A DNA stretch of 64,000 bases from the NCBI RefSeq assembly GCF_036785885.1, contig NC_092320.1, positions 14,447,557 through 14,511,556 on the forward strand. The letters run 5' to 3'. A model generated the notes under the pieces. That model searched no databases and had not been told where the DNA came from. It saw only the letters and a program-made list of their open reading frames with translations. Below are positions 22,857 through 33,990 of the stretch, piece by piece (the stretch's first letter is position 1; every line of letters starts with the position of its first letter). Position numbers and translations under genes: made by a program. The stretch is from Coffea arabica. Lineage: Eukaryota > Streptophyta > Magnoliopsida > Gentianales > Rubiaceae.

Positions 22857-23290
22857 ATGAGGCAAACAGGGAGAGAGTGGGATTTCTGTAAAGGGTGGTT
22901 GCCCCCTCTCTGTTTTAAGCCCATGATTTCAAACGCAAGCAAACCAACAGCCCTTTGATTTAGCAGACTGCAGAAATAATTCTTGTACTTCCATTGAGGT
23001 TTCTGACAATTTCACTTTGCACCCCCCTCATGCTGAACGCTTACTACCTCCTCCTGCTGTGGATCATGCTAAATGGCTGTCCTGTATTTACCATGAAAAG
23101 AGGCTGTGATGATTTTATTTATTCGCAGAGCCCAGTTGGGTCAGGCAATTGAGCAAAATTGACCCGTATCTTGGCGGGGCAACCCCGGATGGCAGAATTG
23201 TTGGTACCAACCCTGACATGCAACCGGTGCTGCAGCCATGGCGGTGTCAAAGTCTTTTGCCTGACCTTGAAATTGGTAATATCTGAGCCT
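22857..23290 (+). ncRNA. L14, two-domain structured ncRNA, exemplar copy
   Basis: Domain A 22857-22955: ATGAGGCAAACAGGGAG, AAAGGGTGGTTG, CCCCCTCTCTG, CATGATTTC, tail CCAACAGCCCTT. Domain B 23101-23290 (190 nt) has every element: AGGC + GTGATGA at the start, CTGA + GCCT at the end, P2 TTGACCCG (23159-23166) with CGGTGTCAA (23242-23250) giving TTGAC/GTCAA plus CCG/CGG, hairpin CGGG-GCAA-CCCCG, GATGGCA, a short variable arm, and GCATGGC-type closing region. It has no obvious TATA box at the usual spacing. Confidence 0.88.
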
Positions 23291-23419
23291 CCTCTGGATT
23301 TGTTTGCTGCCTTTTAGACCTTGTTAAACGCTTTGAGTTTGGATATTGTATAGGGTTCGTGTCTTTCTTGGATTCCCTGTTTTTTTTTTTTTTTTTAAAA
23401 AAAAAAGAGTATGTAAATG

Positions 23420-23660
23420 TGGGACGTTGCCCCTCTCTGAATGCCAATGATTTTACCCTTCACCACCTGTTAAAGATGGAAGAAAAAACCACTGCCTTTA
23501 CGGACTTTGAGGAATGGATCCTGTTCCGCGAAGAGAAACCATTGGGGATGTGATGGTACGGGTTCTTTGATTGTAGATTCTTAGCTTAGCTGAGTCGCCT
23601 CCCCAGTCCAAGTTTAGAAACGCAGGTCTTTGCTGCAATGGCGGTAATTAATGGTTTTGA
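23420..23660 (+). pseudogene. L15, highly degenerate copy
   Basis: Remnant of domain A (about 23420-23500: GTGGGACGTTGCCCCTCTCTG, then CCAATGATTTT, and CCACTGCCTTT where the tail should be), related to L12. Weak trace of domain B (about 23540-23660: GATGTGATGG ... TTTGCTGCAATGGCGGT). No box D. No helix can be completed. Confidence 0.5.
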
Positions 23661-23746
23661 GCTGTTTTTATCTAAGTTCTTGATTAGATGAGGGTAAATC
23701 TCTCATCTTTAGCTTTGCCATCGTTGAAATTTCAGCTCTCAGAAGA

Positions 23747-24828
23747 ATGAGCCTGCAGAGATATGGAATTTCTTAAGGGTGCTTGCTCCTCTCTGTTTGG
23801 CCTATGATTTCGTTGTTCTAGAACAGCCCTTAAACAGCCTTGTTTTGTTCAGACTACAGTTGTTAGAATCCCAGTCCGGATCTCAGGATCCTACTTTTGG
23901 ATTGAGAAAATTTGAAATAAAATAATTTGTTTTACAAATTCTGATCACCTTTTTATCTTCCCAATCATCTTTTTGTCTCACATACATTACATCATAAAAA
24001 GTGCTGCAGTAATTATTTCAATAAATCATCCAAATAAACTCCTATCCAAACAAACTCGACTAGTCTACAAGACCTATCCAGGTTGTAGATAGGTTCACTA
24101 TTCTTTTCTATAATAAGCTGTGCACATGCATGTCTTGGATAAATGCTTTTACATTTCATGATGTAATGATGGATTACCATCCTAACCATCAAAGTAGTTG
24201 ATCCATCTTTTTAATTAGCCAATGCCAAAAGGTAAACTGATGCATTAGGTAGTCGATAAACTTATGACAAAGCTACATTGTGAGTTGAAAATTATAAGCT
24301 CAGGTCAAAGGACTTTGACCTTTTTGAATTGATCATATAATTCTTCATTAACCATTAGCCTAAATTGAATTAATAACTTAATTACGTTTTCATAGGATTG
24401 AGATCCTTAGGTCCAATTCTATGAACTCAAGAACGATTCTTTCTAGAATCTGATTTTAAAACCCTTGGACCCTACCGGGCACTTGAAGTTGGAAAGCTTT
24501 AAAGCAGGGAGTATCTCTGTATGAAAACCTTTCTTCTGTTGTTTTAGTGTCCTTTATGATGATGATAGTGGTGGTGGTGGTGATGATGATGATCAGGTTG
24601 ATATCGTTGCAATTGGTTCAAAGAAAAGGGAAGGCTGTGATGATGTTTCTTGAGAGCTAGTGGATCAGGCATTGATGTTTATAAGCTGTCCCATATCTTG
24701 GCGAGGCAACTAGATGGCACATTTGGGTCGTGATGAATGCTTTCACACCCCCTTTTTGGCTGCAACTGGTAATATGCAGCCATGGCAGTGTCACAACACC
24801 AATGCCAGGTCCATTTAGATCTGAGCCT
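23747..24828 (+). ncRNA. L16, two-domain ncRNA split by inserted DNA
   Basis: Domain A 23747-23831 (ATGAGCCTGCAGAG, TTAAGGGTGCTTG, CTCCTCTCTG, CCTATGATTTC, GAACAGCCCTT). Domain B 24632-24828 is complete in outline: AGGCTGTGATGATG to GATCTGAGCCT, core CCATATCTTGGCGAGGCAACTAGATGGCA, ATGCAGCCATGGCAGTGTCA. The two are 800 nt apart because of an insertion (23850-24600) that includes a partial M1-type MITE (about 23925-24060). Probably broken as a single unit. Confidence 0.6.
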
Positions 24829-24959
24829 TATTCTCTGGTCAGTTTCAAAAGTTTGCCTTTGATGGTTCAATGATATATATATATATATATATATATATAT
24901 GGTGAGGATGATGATTGTGATTATGGTGATTTAAACGCAAACGGTTTGATAAAAAATGA

Positions 24960-25135
24960 AACACTGGTATGATATATTGTGAGATGAACTGAATCGCTTG
25001 TGGATGGTACAATCCAGCTTGGAACTTGGCAGGGCAACCTAGACAGCAAATTCGGGTTGTTATGAAATGCTTTTTATGTTCCCTTTTTAGTTGCAACTGG
25101 ATGTTTTCAGCCATGGTGATTTCGCGACCTCGCTA
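24960..25135 (+). pseudogene. L17, orphan decayed B domain
   Basis: Traces of a B domain: CTTGGCAGGGCAACCTAGA (with CAGG-GCAA-CCTAG), TTGCAACTGGATGTTTTCAGCCATGG. The box C region reads TATGATATATTGTGAG and no box D follows. No A domain is found before it; an (AT)n run sits at 24871-24900. Confidence 0.55.
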
Positions 25136-25159
25136 CTATAACCAATCAATTGCGTCCCC

Positions 25160-25485
25160 TCTTCTTCAATGGTGGAAGAGTTGCAACAACAGGGAAAGAG
25201 ATTGCTATGCCTTGAGGTGTGGTTGAAAGTAGTTTTACGAGGTGGCTGAATTTCGTTCTGTTGGTTTCCCTAAACTCTTTGGCGGCAACTTCTTTGTGCA
25301 ATTATCCTGCACCAGTGGTATTCTCACGCTAGGAAGCTTATATATGAGGTGCAACAACACTGAAAGAGATCACCATCCAAGTTCTGGTGAGGTATGATTT
25401 GAAGCAGTTGTACGAGGTGTTCGAGTTTTATTCTGTTGGTCTTCTGAACTCTTTTGCAACTTCTGTGGGCAATTACCCTAAACGG
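25160..25485 (+). repeat. Two diverged direct repeats of about 150 bp
   Basis: Segments at about 25170-25310 and 25345-25485 share GCAACAAC(A), GAAAGAGAT, TACGAGGTG, TTCTGTTGGT and CAACTTCT in the same order. The second lies in an 89-codon open frame (25387-25656) that I do not recognise and do not call a gene. The stretch from 25486 to 26829 holds nothing else recognised apart from a T-run at 26450. Confidence 0.6.
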
Positions 25486-26829
25486 GCAGTATTTGCTCAT
25501 CAAGATTTTTGTCAGTGGAAGGTTCAAGTTGTGCTATACAATAAAATCTTTTGGAAATCAGCAAAGAGCTTTGTGAATGCTTTGCTTTGCTTTTGTCAGG
25601 CCAGAAGGCATTATTATAAACAGATAGCTCTTGCATGTCTTGAGCCACTTCTTTAAGGATGTTTTTGTCAGGTCGGAGCTTTGTCAGAATTGTATACGGA
25701 ATGAAAACTTTTAGTGGCCTTTTATGATTTTCATAAATCTAAGGCAGATTAGTCTCTTTATGGATTTCGGAAGCAAATCAAAATATATTCTGTATATAAT
25801 GTCTTTCAATTTTCTACTGCACTGAAAAATATCTATCCGAACGTTTTGTTTTACGCCATGTAGCAACACCGCACGTCAAAGATCGAGGATGTTTCTATGT
25901 TCAAAGATCAATCTATCCAAACGTTTTCTACTGCAGCAATATGGCTGCACGTCAAACCTTAGATGGTAAAGGAAAGTATTGAAACTCGATTTTGAACAAT
26001 TATAATTAGCCAGTGTGACTGGTGAGCTGCAAGCCCAAGATCATTCTGCTCTGCAAAATTCGCGAACTTCTGCCCTTTTCTCTTTGGCTGATCATGGAGA
26101 TGCAACCCGTTAAAAGAGAAGGGTTTTTCGGGGTTAATTATTACCTTCCGTTCTGGAAGAAATGGACGATTCTTGTACCCTATTTGCAATGCTTATCGTA
26201 CTCTCCACATCATGTGATTGAATGAATATGAGGATAAAAAGCCCGATTGGAATAAACTATCAGGTCCAATTGCGTTGAATCAACATCCGCTCAATTTTGC
26301 ATGATACAATTAAGACAACGAAACATTTGGCTTCACTTTCACGAGCTAATCAACAGCTTTTTCAAGAATGGAATTAGAACTTTGGCCTTTTGCTAACGTT
26401 ACTGACACTAAATAATGTAAAACTGTCAAGTATAAATGTTGCAGAAGATTTTTTTTTTTTTTTTTAAATGTCACAAGGAGGGTGAAATGCTAGACTACAG
26501 AAAAGGTGTTTTTGGCAAAGAGTCTCCTGACTTGCTTTGATTTGTGTATGCTTGTTTTGATCGAAGCCAAATCCTCAACCACTCTCAGCCTAAGTGTCCT
26601 TAATCCCCGGAGTTAAAGCAAGTCATCATTATTGTTCTACAGTTAGATTAATTATTGTAGGACTAAAATGGAGGACGGTCACTACTAGTAAACTGAAGCC
26701 TCTTTAAAAAAAAGACAGAAACAGAAGATGTGTAGTACCAAGAACAGTCAAACTCCTTTTTTAACTTTCACCCGTGTGACCAAGGTGTAAAAACTGATCG
26801 AAGTGGGGTTAAAAAGTAGAAGGAAATTG

Positions 26830-26837
26830 CATAAAAG
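26830..26837 (+). promoter_or_regulatory. TATA-like box of L18
   Basis: CATAAAAG, 65 bp before the domain A start at 26895. The same spacing (63-70 bp) recurs in six other copies, which supports it as a promoter element. Confidence 0.6.
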
Positions 26838-26894
26838 GAAGGCTAGAATCACAAGCAGCAGTGGCAATTATCTTTTTAGCTCGGAGAAAAGACA

Positions 26895-27412
26895 ATGAGG
26901 CTCTACAGGGAGATGGGATTTTCTTAAGGGTGGTTGCCCCTCCCTGCTAAGCCTGTGATTTTCTTTTCATCATCCAAAATGATAACCAACAGCCCTTGGA
27001 TTTTGCTGGTTTCTGAAGCTTAGCAAATATTATACTACCATTGTTTCCATGGAGGATAATACTTTTGACTGCTGGCTGTTCTTTCGTCAAATGATTATCT
27101 GCTTCATTCTTGACGTTGTTTCTGTTTGGTTCTTGTTGATTGCAATTATGACTCCTTGTTTTTTTTTCCCAACCACAGAAGAAGTAGAAGAAAGATATTA
27201 GTAACAAAAAAAGGGTTGAATTAGAGGCTGTGATGATGATTTCTCTGAGCAAAAGAACTCGGGGCGGTGGGACGAAGTGGGCCGTATCTTGGCTGGGCAA
27301 CCAGGATGGCAAAACTGGGAAACTCAGAGATGGGATTTCCTTGATAATGCAACCGGTTTTGCAGCCATGGCGGTTCACTCTCTCATTGCCTAATTACCAC
27401 AGATCTGAGCCT
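26895..27412 (+). ncRNA. L18, two-domain structured ncRNA, complete with promoter
   Basis: Domain A 26895-26997: ATGAGGCTCTACAGGGAG, TTAAGGGTGGTTG, CCCCTCCCTG, AAGCCTGTGATTTTC, tail CCAACAGCCCTT. The change GAGAG to GGGAG on one strand is matched by CTCTC to CTCCC on the other. Domain B 27225-27412: AGGCTGTGATGATG to GATCTGAGCCT; P2 GTGGGCCG (27277-27284) pairs fully with CGGTTCAC (27371-27378) allowing two G-U pairs; hairpin CTGG-GCAA-CCAG (27293-27304). Leader TAGCTCGGAGAAAA. The predicted RNA, from about 30 bp after the TATA box, is about 550 nt. Confidence 0.88.
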
Positions 27413-30186
27413 CATTCCTACATCTAATATATGTGAAAATTGTGTGGGTTTGATTCTTGACAGGCAAGAGAACCACACCTCTGATGAATTATGAATATAT
27501 TTTTGGACTGGGATTTTCCTTCTGTACATCCCCGACTGAGATTTTCTGAGGCATGTATCTGTCAATCTGTCAATGTTCTGAGGCATGTATCTTTCCATTG
27601 TGTTCATAAGAAAAAGATACCAAAAAAAAAAAATTATACTTTCTGGTTTTTCACTCTTTTTTTTTTATTTCCCTGTTTCATTTGTTGCTTTTCCACCAAC
27701 CCAGTAGATTTTAATCCATTTTTAGTGCCCCCAGGTTAATTGAATTAGTATTAGAAGTTAGAACTACAAGACTTTGCATTTTGCGTAAAAAAGACACTTT
27801 CACATTCTCCAATAAAAAATATCTTCCCAATGACGCAGTCTGAATCAAGGAGTTCTGGTTTGACTTCAGTTTTTAGGAAATCGGTTAAAGAAATTATATT
27901 GTGTACTAGTAATTTCTTTTCTTTTTATTATTTCAATTGTTTTTGCTTTCTTGGGAAACTAATTAGAAAGGGAATATCTACCTAACTTTTTTGCTGACAT
28001 TTTCTTACAAAAGTAAGAATTTACGTAAATAAACCGATTCTTCACTGTAACTTCAAAAGCCGGCCAATTTTTGAAGTCTATGTTAGGGATTTATCTACCC
28101 AAACCCCAACCCCCCAATACCGATGTGGGATAGAAAATCTCACAGAATGCCCCGCTACTAAGAGATAAAGACCCCCCAAACCCCTGAGAATGAGTTTTCT
28201 TTCTGACAATATCTACCTAACTGGCTACAGGCAAAAGTTCATTGGCAGAAATAATTTGTCTATTAATGTAAAAAAAAAAACAGAATAGAGTAATTTAAGT
28301 GCCGATGGCAACTGGGAAAATTCCAATTACAACAACCATAGAAAATAGCAAAGTAACTACTGTTTATTCCATATAATTGGGATGGGTACGGGTCAGATAT
28401 TCGTCCCATCTACGATTTGACTGATGCGAACCGAACCATATCTTGCGGGTCAACATTTTCTGATCCTTATGTTCCCTGCATATCAACGATTTATACTAAT
28501 TTAATTTTATATTTTACACATTCATGTTAAATTTAATAAAGATTTTTTCTCAAAAAAAAGTCTCTCATCAAAAAACAAGCATGCGAAGAGAATATAAGAT
28601 AAAAGGAAATAATTAAAAGAATTCAAAATCAATAAAAGTTTGAAATAAGTAGCATAGTTTTTAAAATATATGTTTCACATTAATTAAGCTATTTTCTATA
28701 AAATATAAGATTTTGACATCTACAAATGAATCTTATAAATAAACTATAGTCTCTCCTATTTATAATGTAATTTGTTCATGAAATTACTTATTAAGCTCTA
28801 AATTATTATTTTATAGTAGATGTATAAAAATAAAAATATATATATGCGGGGCGGGTTGGGTATTCGCAGGTTTTTAGTTATGTGACTCTATTCCTTCCCG
28901 CATCTTAACGGATTTTTTTTTTTACCCGATCAAATAACATAAATCGGGTGTTCTAATTTTCGGATCAGATCGAATCAGATATGACGGGGTTTCCGGGTTA
29001 GCGAATAATTTTGTCCATCTCCACTTGTAAATAGGTGGTGCCAAACCCCAAACAAAAAAATAATCAGAAGACCATATCGGACTCGGTGTGTCAAATACTA
29101 CTGTAAACTAAACAAGAAAGAGAGAGATATATATCTCGTGGACGTTGCCTTATGTGACAATATAATTAAGCTAAAGTAAATTGATGCAAATACTCAATTT
29201 AACGTGGCTGTACTATATGACGGACCAAACAATTAAAAATAAAACTATTGTTAGGAAAGTCACTGTTTAGAAAAACATTTTTGGAACATTTCATATAATT
29301 TAGCTAACAGGTGCCTAATAGACACTCAATATTCATTAAGAGAGGATGAGGTGTTAATTTTTTTAAAAGGTGTAGTTAATTAAAAAATGTACCCCAATTC
29401 AGGGGTGTCATAAATATGAGTGTGCATAAATATGAGTATTTTAACAAGTGCCCATTATATATTTGTTAGAAAAATCCTATTTCATAAAACACATTTTATT
29501 ATTTCTAAAATCGCAATCCAGGAAGAGACTTTTATGTTATTATTATACATATAAAACGAGATGCAACATGTCTAATACATTCTTATGATGTGTATTGTAT
29601 GCATATAATCTTTGAAATTAGAATTTGATATAGAGTTTAGCCAATGGATATTCACTGTACACCAATTAAGAGAGATCTCACGTGTTAATTTTTTTTTATA
29701 AGAATAAAGTTAATTCAGAAAAGAATGGGTAAATGTAAATAAATCACCAGTCTTTGGGGCTGGTGGCCACCACCTAGTTTGATGGGATGGAATTCTTGCC
29801 TCCTATCAAAATGCTACGTTTAAGTGATTTGCTTCAAAAAAATTCAGGCGAGTGTGTTGTGCACTCATTTAGTCCGGTAGTTGGACCTTCTTAAGTCCGT
29901 TCCCTCCCTTAATGTAAAATAGATTAGCTTATACAATAGTTGTCGTTAAAAAAAAAAAAGAAAAAGGGGTAAATGTAAATAAATTGTTAAGTCTTCACCC
30001 GATGTTCACCTGATAAATAAATATGTCAGTCTTCACAATTACCAAGATTGAAAAGGACATAACTCAATGAATAGCAGTTGACTAATCCACCAACAATGGT
30101 CAGGAAAAGGGCTTGGAACCCCAAGAGCCAAGATCAATTAGCTAACTTGCTTTAGCTGATCAGCTCAGAGAACCATAATAAAGAAA
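27413..30186. other. AT-rich stretch without genes
   Basis: Nearly 2.8 kb with no gene recognised. CGATGTGGGATAG at about 28121-28133 is the reverse complement of a plant snRNA upstream element-like string, but no snRNA is next to it. Sequences at 28380-28990 with GGGTACGGGT-like and inverted pieces look like a degraded transposon. Confidence 0.45.
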
Positions 30187-30711
30187 ATGAGGCTGTACAG
30201 AGAGATGGGATTTTCTTAAAGGGTGGTTGCCCCTCTCTGTTTAGCCGATGATTTTCTTAGTGATCTTCAATCTCCACAACGAACCCAAAAGAAAGAAAAA
30301 AAAAAATTTCCAACAGCCCTTTCGTCTTTCTGAAACCCTGAGGATGATGTATCTTCCATGGATTGCAGAGGAGTACAGTCTTCTGGGTTTCAACCAGAAC
30401 GTATGTTTTCTGTTCCTGTACGTATCTTAATTTGGTCCTCCTGCATTCAGTGTATACTAAACTTCCAGGTTAAACAACAACCATTTTGGATCTCGAATTT
30501 TGAGGCTGTGACGATGATTTGATTTCTCTGAGCAAATAAACGTTAGGCATCTGAGGTAAAAGTGGGCCGTATCTTGGTTGGGCAACCCGGATGGCAGCGG
30601 TCGGAAATCTCATTGCGGGTTTTTCCTGATCTGCATCTGCAACCGGTTTTTTTGCAGCCATGGCGGTTCACGTCTCTTACTGCTTGACTTGTGGATTTCT
30701 GATCTGAGCCT
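30187..30711 (+). ncRNA. L19, two-domain structured ncRNA
   Basis: Domain A 30187-30321: ATGAGGCTGTACAGAGAG, AAAGGGTGGTTG, CCCCTCTCTGT, TTAGCCGATGATTTTC, tail CCAACAGCCCTT; the linker before the tail is lengthened by an A-rich stretch. Domain B 30503-30711: AGGCTGTGACGATGATT to GATCTGAGCCT; P2 GTGGGCCG/CGGTTCAC as in L18; TTGG-GCAA-CCCGG; TGCAACCGG...TTTGCA. The leader is CAGCTCAGAGAACC. No TATA at the expected place. A TA-rich tract follows at 30714-30776. Confidence 0.83.
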
Positions 30712-31531
30712 CACATATATATATATATATTAATATATACATACATACATATATCTGTATATATATATTTATATATATGGTCTTAGCTCATGTCCCTTCA
30801 AACCTTCCTACGAGTATTATTATGATTTTTGCACCTCAGAATATTTTCCCTTTTTTTTCTTTAAGCTCATCAATTCATAGTGAACGGATAGGAATTATTT
30901 TTCAAAAAAATTATTTACTCGTTGATCAATTTCTCTTTGATCTTTCTGTTTCTTGTATCTAATCGATAGGCCCGAACCACGTTTCTGGTTCGATAAGATC
31001 GAACCATCATCGAACTAGATAGACAGACGTATTACGTAGAAAAAGTCACCTATAATGACATGTTAGTTAGTTAATAAGAGGCAAGAATTAAATTCTTGAT
31101 CTCTCATCTCACGAAAATTTAAAGTTAAGTCTTCGATGATAACCAACAGTTCAAAGCACGTTGGTAATTCAGTCAACATCAATTGAGACCGTAATTAGTT
31201 AAAATATTTGTGACTCGCGGAGGAGGTTGTATTTTACCAATGATAGATTAATTGTAACAGAGAGGTTTAATAGATTTCATTTCGAAACCAATAAAATTCC
31301 GGGTCTTCTCCGTTTTCTGCTATATTATTTAATTAACAAATGCCTATCCGACGTTCACTAATGCTGTCATATCAACATGCTAACGCGTTGAATCTCAATT
31401 TTGAAAAATGAACACGAAAAACTTCGAAGTGAAAATTTGGTGAAGCATAGGCTAGAACTTAGAAGGTGACATTCTCTTTTAATAAGCCCGTGCTATATAC
31501 TATCAAGTATCTAAAAATAAATAGGGTGATA
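30712..31531. other. AT-rich spacer
   Basis: TA-dinucleotide tract 30714-30776, then no recognised feature. Confidence 0.5.
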
Positions 31532-31689
31532 TTAATTAGTGTGTTTGGATAGTGGGTTATTTCTCCAAATATATTTGCTTATATCACCATTATAATTTTC
31601 AATACAGCTTTATCTCACATACATCACAACACAAAAAATGCTAAAATAAAAATATCTCAAATAACCCACTATCCAAACACACTCATTAA
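31532..31689. mobile_element. MITE, 158 bp, family M1
   Basis: Long inverted ends: TTAATTAGTGTGTTTGGATA... with ...TATCCAAACACACTCATTAA. The interior is about the same as the copy at 16747-16926 (TTTTCAATACA, CTCACATACATCAC). No coding capacity. Confidence 0.85.
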
Positions 31690-32400
31690 ATCCACGCCTC
31701 GACAGTTTAAATTCACATGTGATATAACTTTTAAAACTAATAGTATCACAAGTTATTAATATCCGTGATACAAGTTATTAATGCATTAAATACGTAGATT
31801 AGCCCATTCCAAATAGATATTGCTTGCCGTCATTTATCTCATTCTACATCCCATGATTTTTTATCAATAATAAAAGTGAATGTACAAAAGCAAACTATAC
31901 TTCTTGGATGCCATAAACCCAACCCTTTCATGGCTAATTTCTTCATATATTGTTCAAAAAAAAAAAAGAAATCGGGAAATTGTGATTCTAACAAGTGGGA
32001 TTTCTTCGTATATGTCTTTTGTATCCAATCATTTTTTTTTATTTTTTAAACACGGTAGGGTATTTAGTTTTTTTTTTTAATTTTAAAAATCCCTACCAAC
32101 TAGTTGTCATTGCAAACGTCAGAGCACATTTTTCTGTGATTAGTTTGCAAAAATATCATGTTGCATCTTCTTGTTGATACTAGTCTGGTTCCTCTGCTTA
32201 TGTATGAGCTGTTTAAATATGTTTGTATGCATTTCTTTGTTCTTTTCTTTACTGCTCATTCTAAGATTTTTTTAAAAAAAATTCCAACTACATTAAGAAA
32301 TTTATTTGGTTTTAATTTTTTTTTTTAAAATTCAAAGCGTAAAACAAACTACATCATATATGCAGCACGGTGATGTAAACCAAACTGAAAAAAAAAAATA

Positions 32401-32752
32401 CTCCCTCCGTCCCGTTTTGTTAGTCTTGGTTTTTTTTTTCACACAGATTAAGAAAGTGTAATTAATTTGGTTGGAAACATAAATTTAGATTAATAATTTC
32501 CTAAAATACCCTTATGCTAAACACGAAAAGTGCCAATTAATATCAGTTACAGCTAATGGGTTAGTATTGGAAAAGGTCAATGTATTCAATGTAGTGGATT
32601 AGTATTTAATAACAATGTATTAATAACAAGATATTTAATAAGGGTATTTTAGACAATTTGAAAGATTACTATATTTCTTAATGGGAAAGTGAACTATAAT
32701 TTGGGACACATGAAAAAGGAAAACAAAACTATCAAAGTGGGACGGAGAGAGT
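32401..32752. mobile_element. Stowaway-like MITE, copy 1
   Basis: Begins CTCCCTCCGTCCCGTTTTG and ends GGGACGGAGAGAGT, flanked by TA. These ends are typical of plant Stowaway (Tc1/mariner) MITEs. About 350 bp, non-coding. The region 31690-32400 has no other feature. Confidence 0.85.
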
Positions 32753-32908
32753 AAATCAAAGTGTAGATGCGCATCATATCATATGTGCTGCTACAATAAT
32801 ACCTTTGTTTTTTTTTTTTTTTAAGATTATTTTGAGAAATTTTCCTTGAAGAGAGGCAGAAAAAAATGGTAGGAAAAGAAAAAAAAGAAGTTATAGGAAA
32901 TGGTGGCC

Positions 32909-32916
32909 TATAAAAT
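32909..32916 (+). promoter_or_regulatory. TATA box of L20
   Basis: TATAAAAT, 66 bp before domain A of L20 (32975). Transcription would start near 32940. Confidence 0.65.
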
Positions 32917-32974
32917 GGTCTCGGAAAGCAAAAAGCAGAGGCAATTCTAGCTTGTGCTCAGAGTGAAGAAGAGA

Positions 32975-33425
32975 ATGAGGGTTTGCAGAGAGATGGGACT
33001 TTCTCAAGGGCGGTTGCCCCTCTCTGCTGAGCCGATGATTTCATTCTCACAAATTAAAAAGAATATATATATATATATATAACAAAAAAAAAAGCAACAG
33101 CCCTTCTGTATTCTGAAGCATAATCATCTTCCATCGCAACGACTGCAACTGAACTTCTTTAGCCTAAAGTGTTGCTTCTGATCTGTGTATCTTTCAATAT
33201 TGAAGAGGGGAAAGTGGTTTCAGCTGGGAAGGAATTTGAGGCTGTGATGATAATTCCTCTGGGCTAACGAATTTGGGGCACTGAGATGAATGTGACCGTA
33301 TCTTGGTTGGGCAAATCCGGATGGCAGAATTCATATGGGTTTTTCCCTAACATGCAACCGGTTTTTGCAGCCATGGCGATTTCACCTTCTCTTTGCCTAG
33401 CTTGTACTGTTAAAGATCTGAGCCT
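32975..33425 (+). ncRNA. L20, two-domain structured ncRNA, complete with promoter
   Basis: Domain A 32975-33105: ATGAGGGTTTGCAGAGAG, CAAGGGCGGTTG, CCCCTCTCTGC, GAGCCGATGATTTC, tail GCAACAGCCCTT. The loop has CGG for TGG: the mid-helix pair U-G becomes C-G, strengthening the pseudoknot. Domain B 33239-33425: AGGCTGTGATGAT to GATCTGAGCCT; P2 outer strand GTGA with TCAC; TTGG-GCAA-ATCCGG. The leader GTGCTCAGAGTGAAG includes GCTCAG. An (AT)n tract lengthens the pseudoknot linker at 33063-33080. Confidence 0.86.
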
Positions 33426-33659
33426 CAAATTTTTTTTATTTTTTGTACTAATTTATTCTTATTAAATTGTTTACCCTTTTGTTTTTTGTCAAAAAAAAAT
33501 TTTTTTTTTTTCGTTACCATCTTTTCGCTGTGTTTTCGGATAACTGATACTGTAATTTTAAATGAGTTCTCGGTTTGATTACCGGAGTGTGCAAAACCTG
33601 ATTTGTAAAACCCTCACCCAATTATTTCCCAATTTTTGTGCTATAACTACAAAATGATA

Positions 33660-33990
33660 CTCCCTCCGTTCCGCTTTGATAGTCCTATTTCTTTTTTCAC
33701 ACAGTTTAAGAAAAAATAATTAACTTTGTTGGAAAAGTAAATTTAGATTGCTATTTTCCTAAAATACCCTCACATTAACTATGGTACAACTTTATGGAAA
33801 CTTGAATTGATAGTAAAAAAAGAATCAACTCTCATTAAATAGGGTAAGTTTATAGTAACAACTACTTACATTGAATAAGGGTATTTTAAAAAAAAATAAA
33901 ATACAACTACATTCTTCAATTGGAAAGTGGACTACAATTTGGGACAGATAAAAAAGGAATACAGGACTATCAAAGTGAGACGGAGGGAGT
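33660..33990. mobile_element. Stowaway-like MITE, copy 2
   Basis: CTCCCTCCGTTCCGCTTTGA at the left, TCAAAGTGAGACGGAGGGAG at the right, TA-flanked. Its interior resembles the copies at 39216, 41935 and 50909. Confidence 0.9.

Noticed and set aside
26895..27412. Plant telomerase RNA (template plus pseudoknot)
   Set aside because: No template resembling the plant telomere repeat complement (CTAAACCC) is found before the pseudoknot, and telomerase RNA would not be expected in 30 local copies.
28121..28133. snRNA upstream element (reverse complement of TCCCACATCG)
   Set aside because: No TATA or snRNA-like sequence at the required spacing on the minus strand; the string also occurs in unrelated plant repeats.
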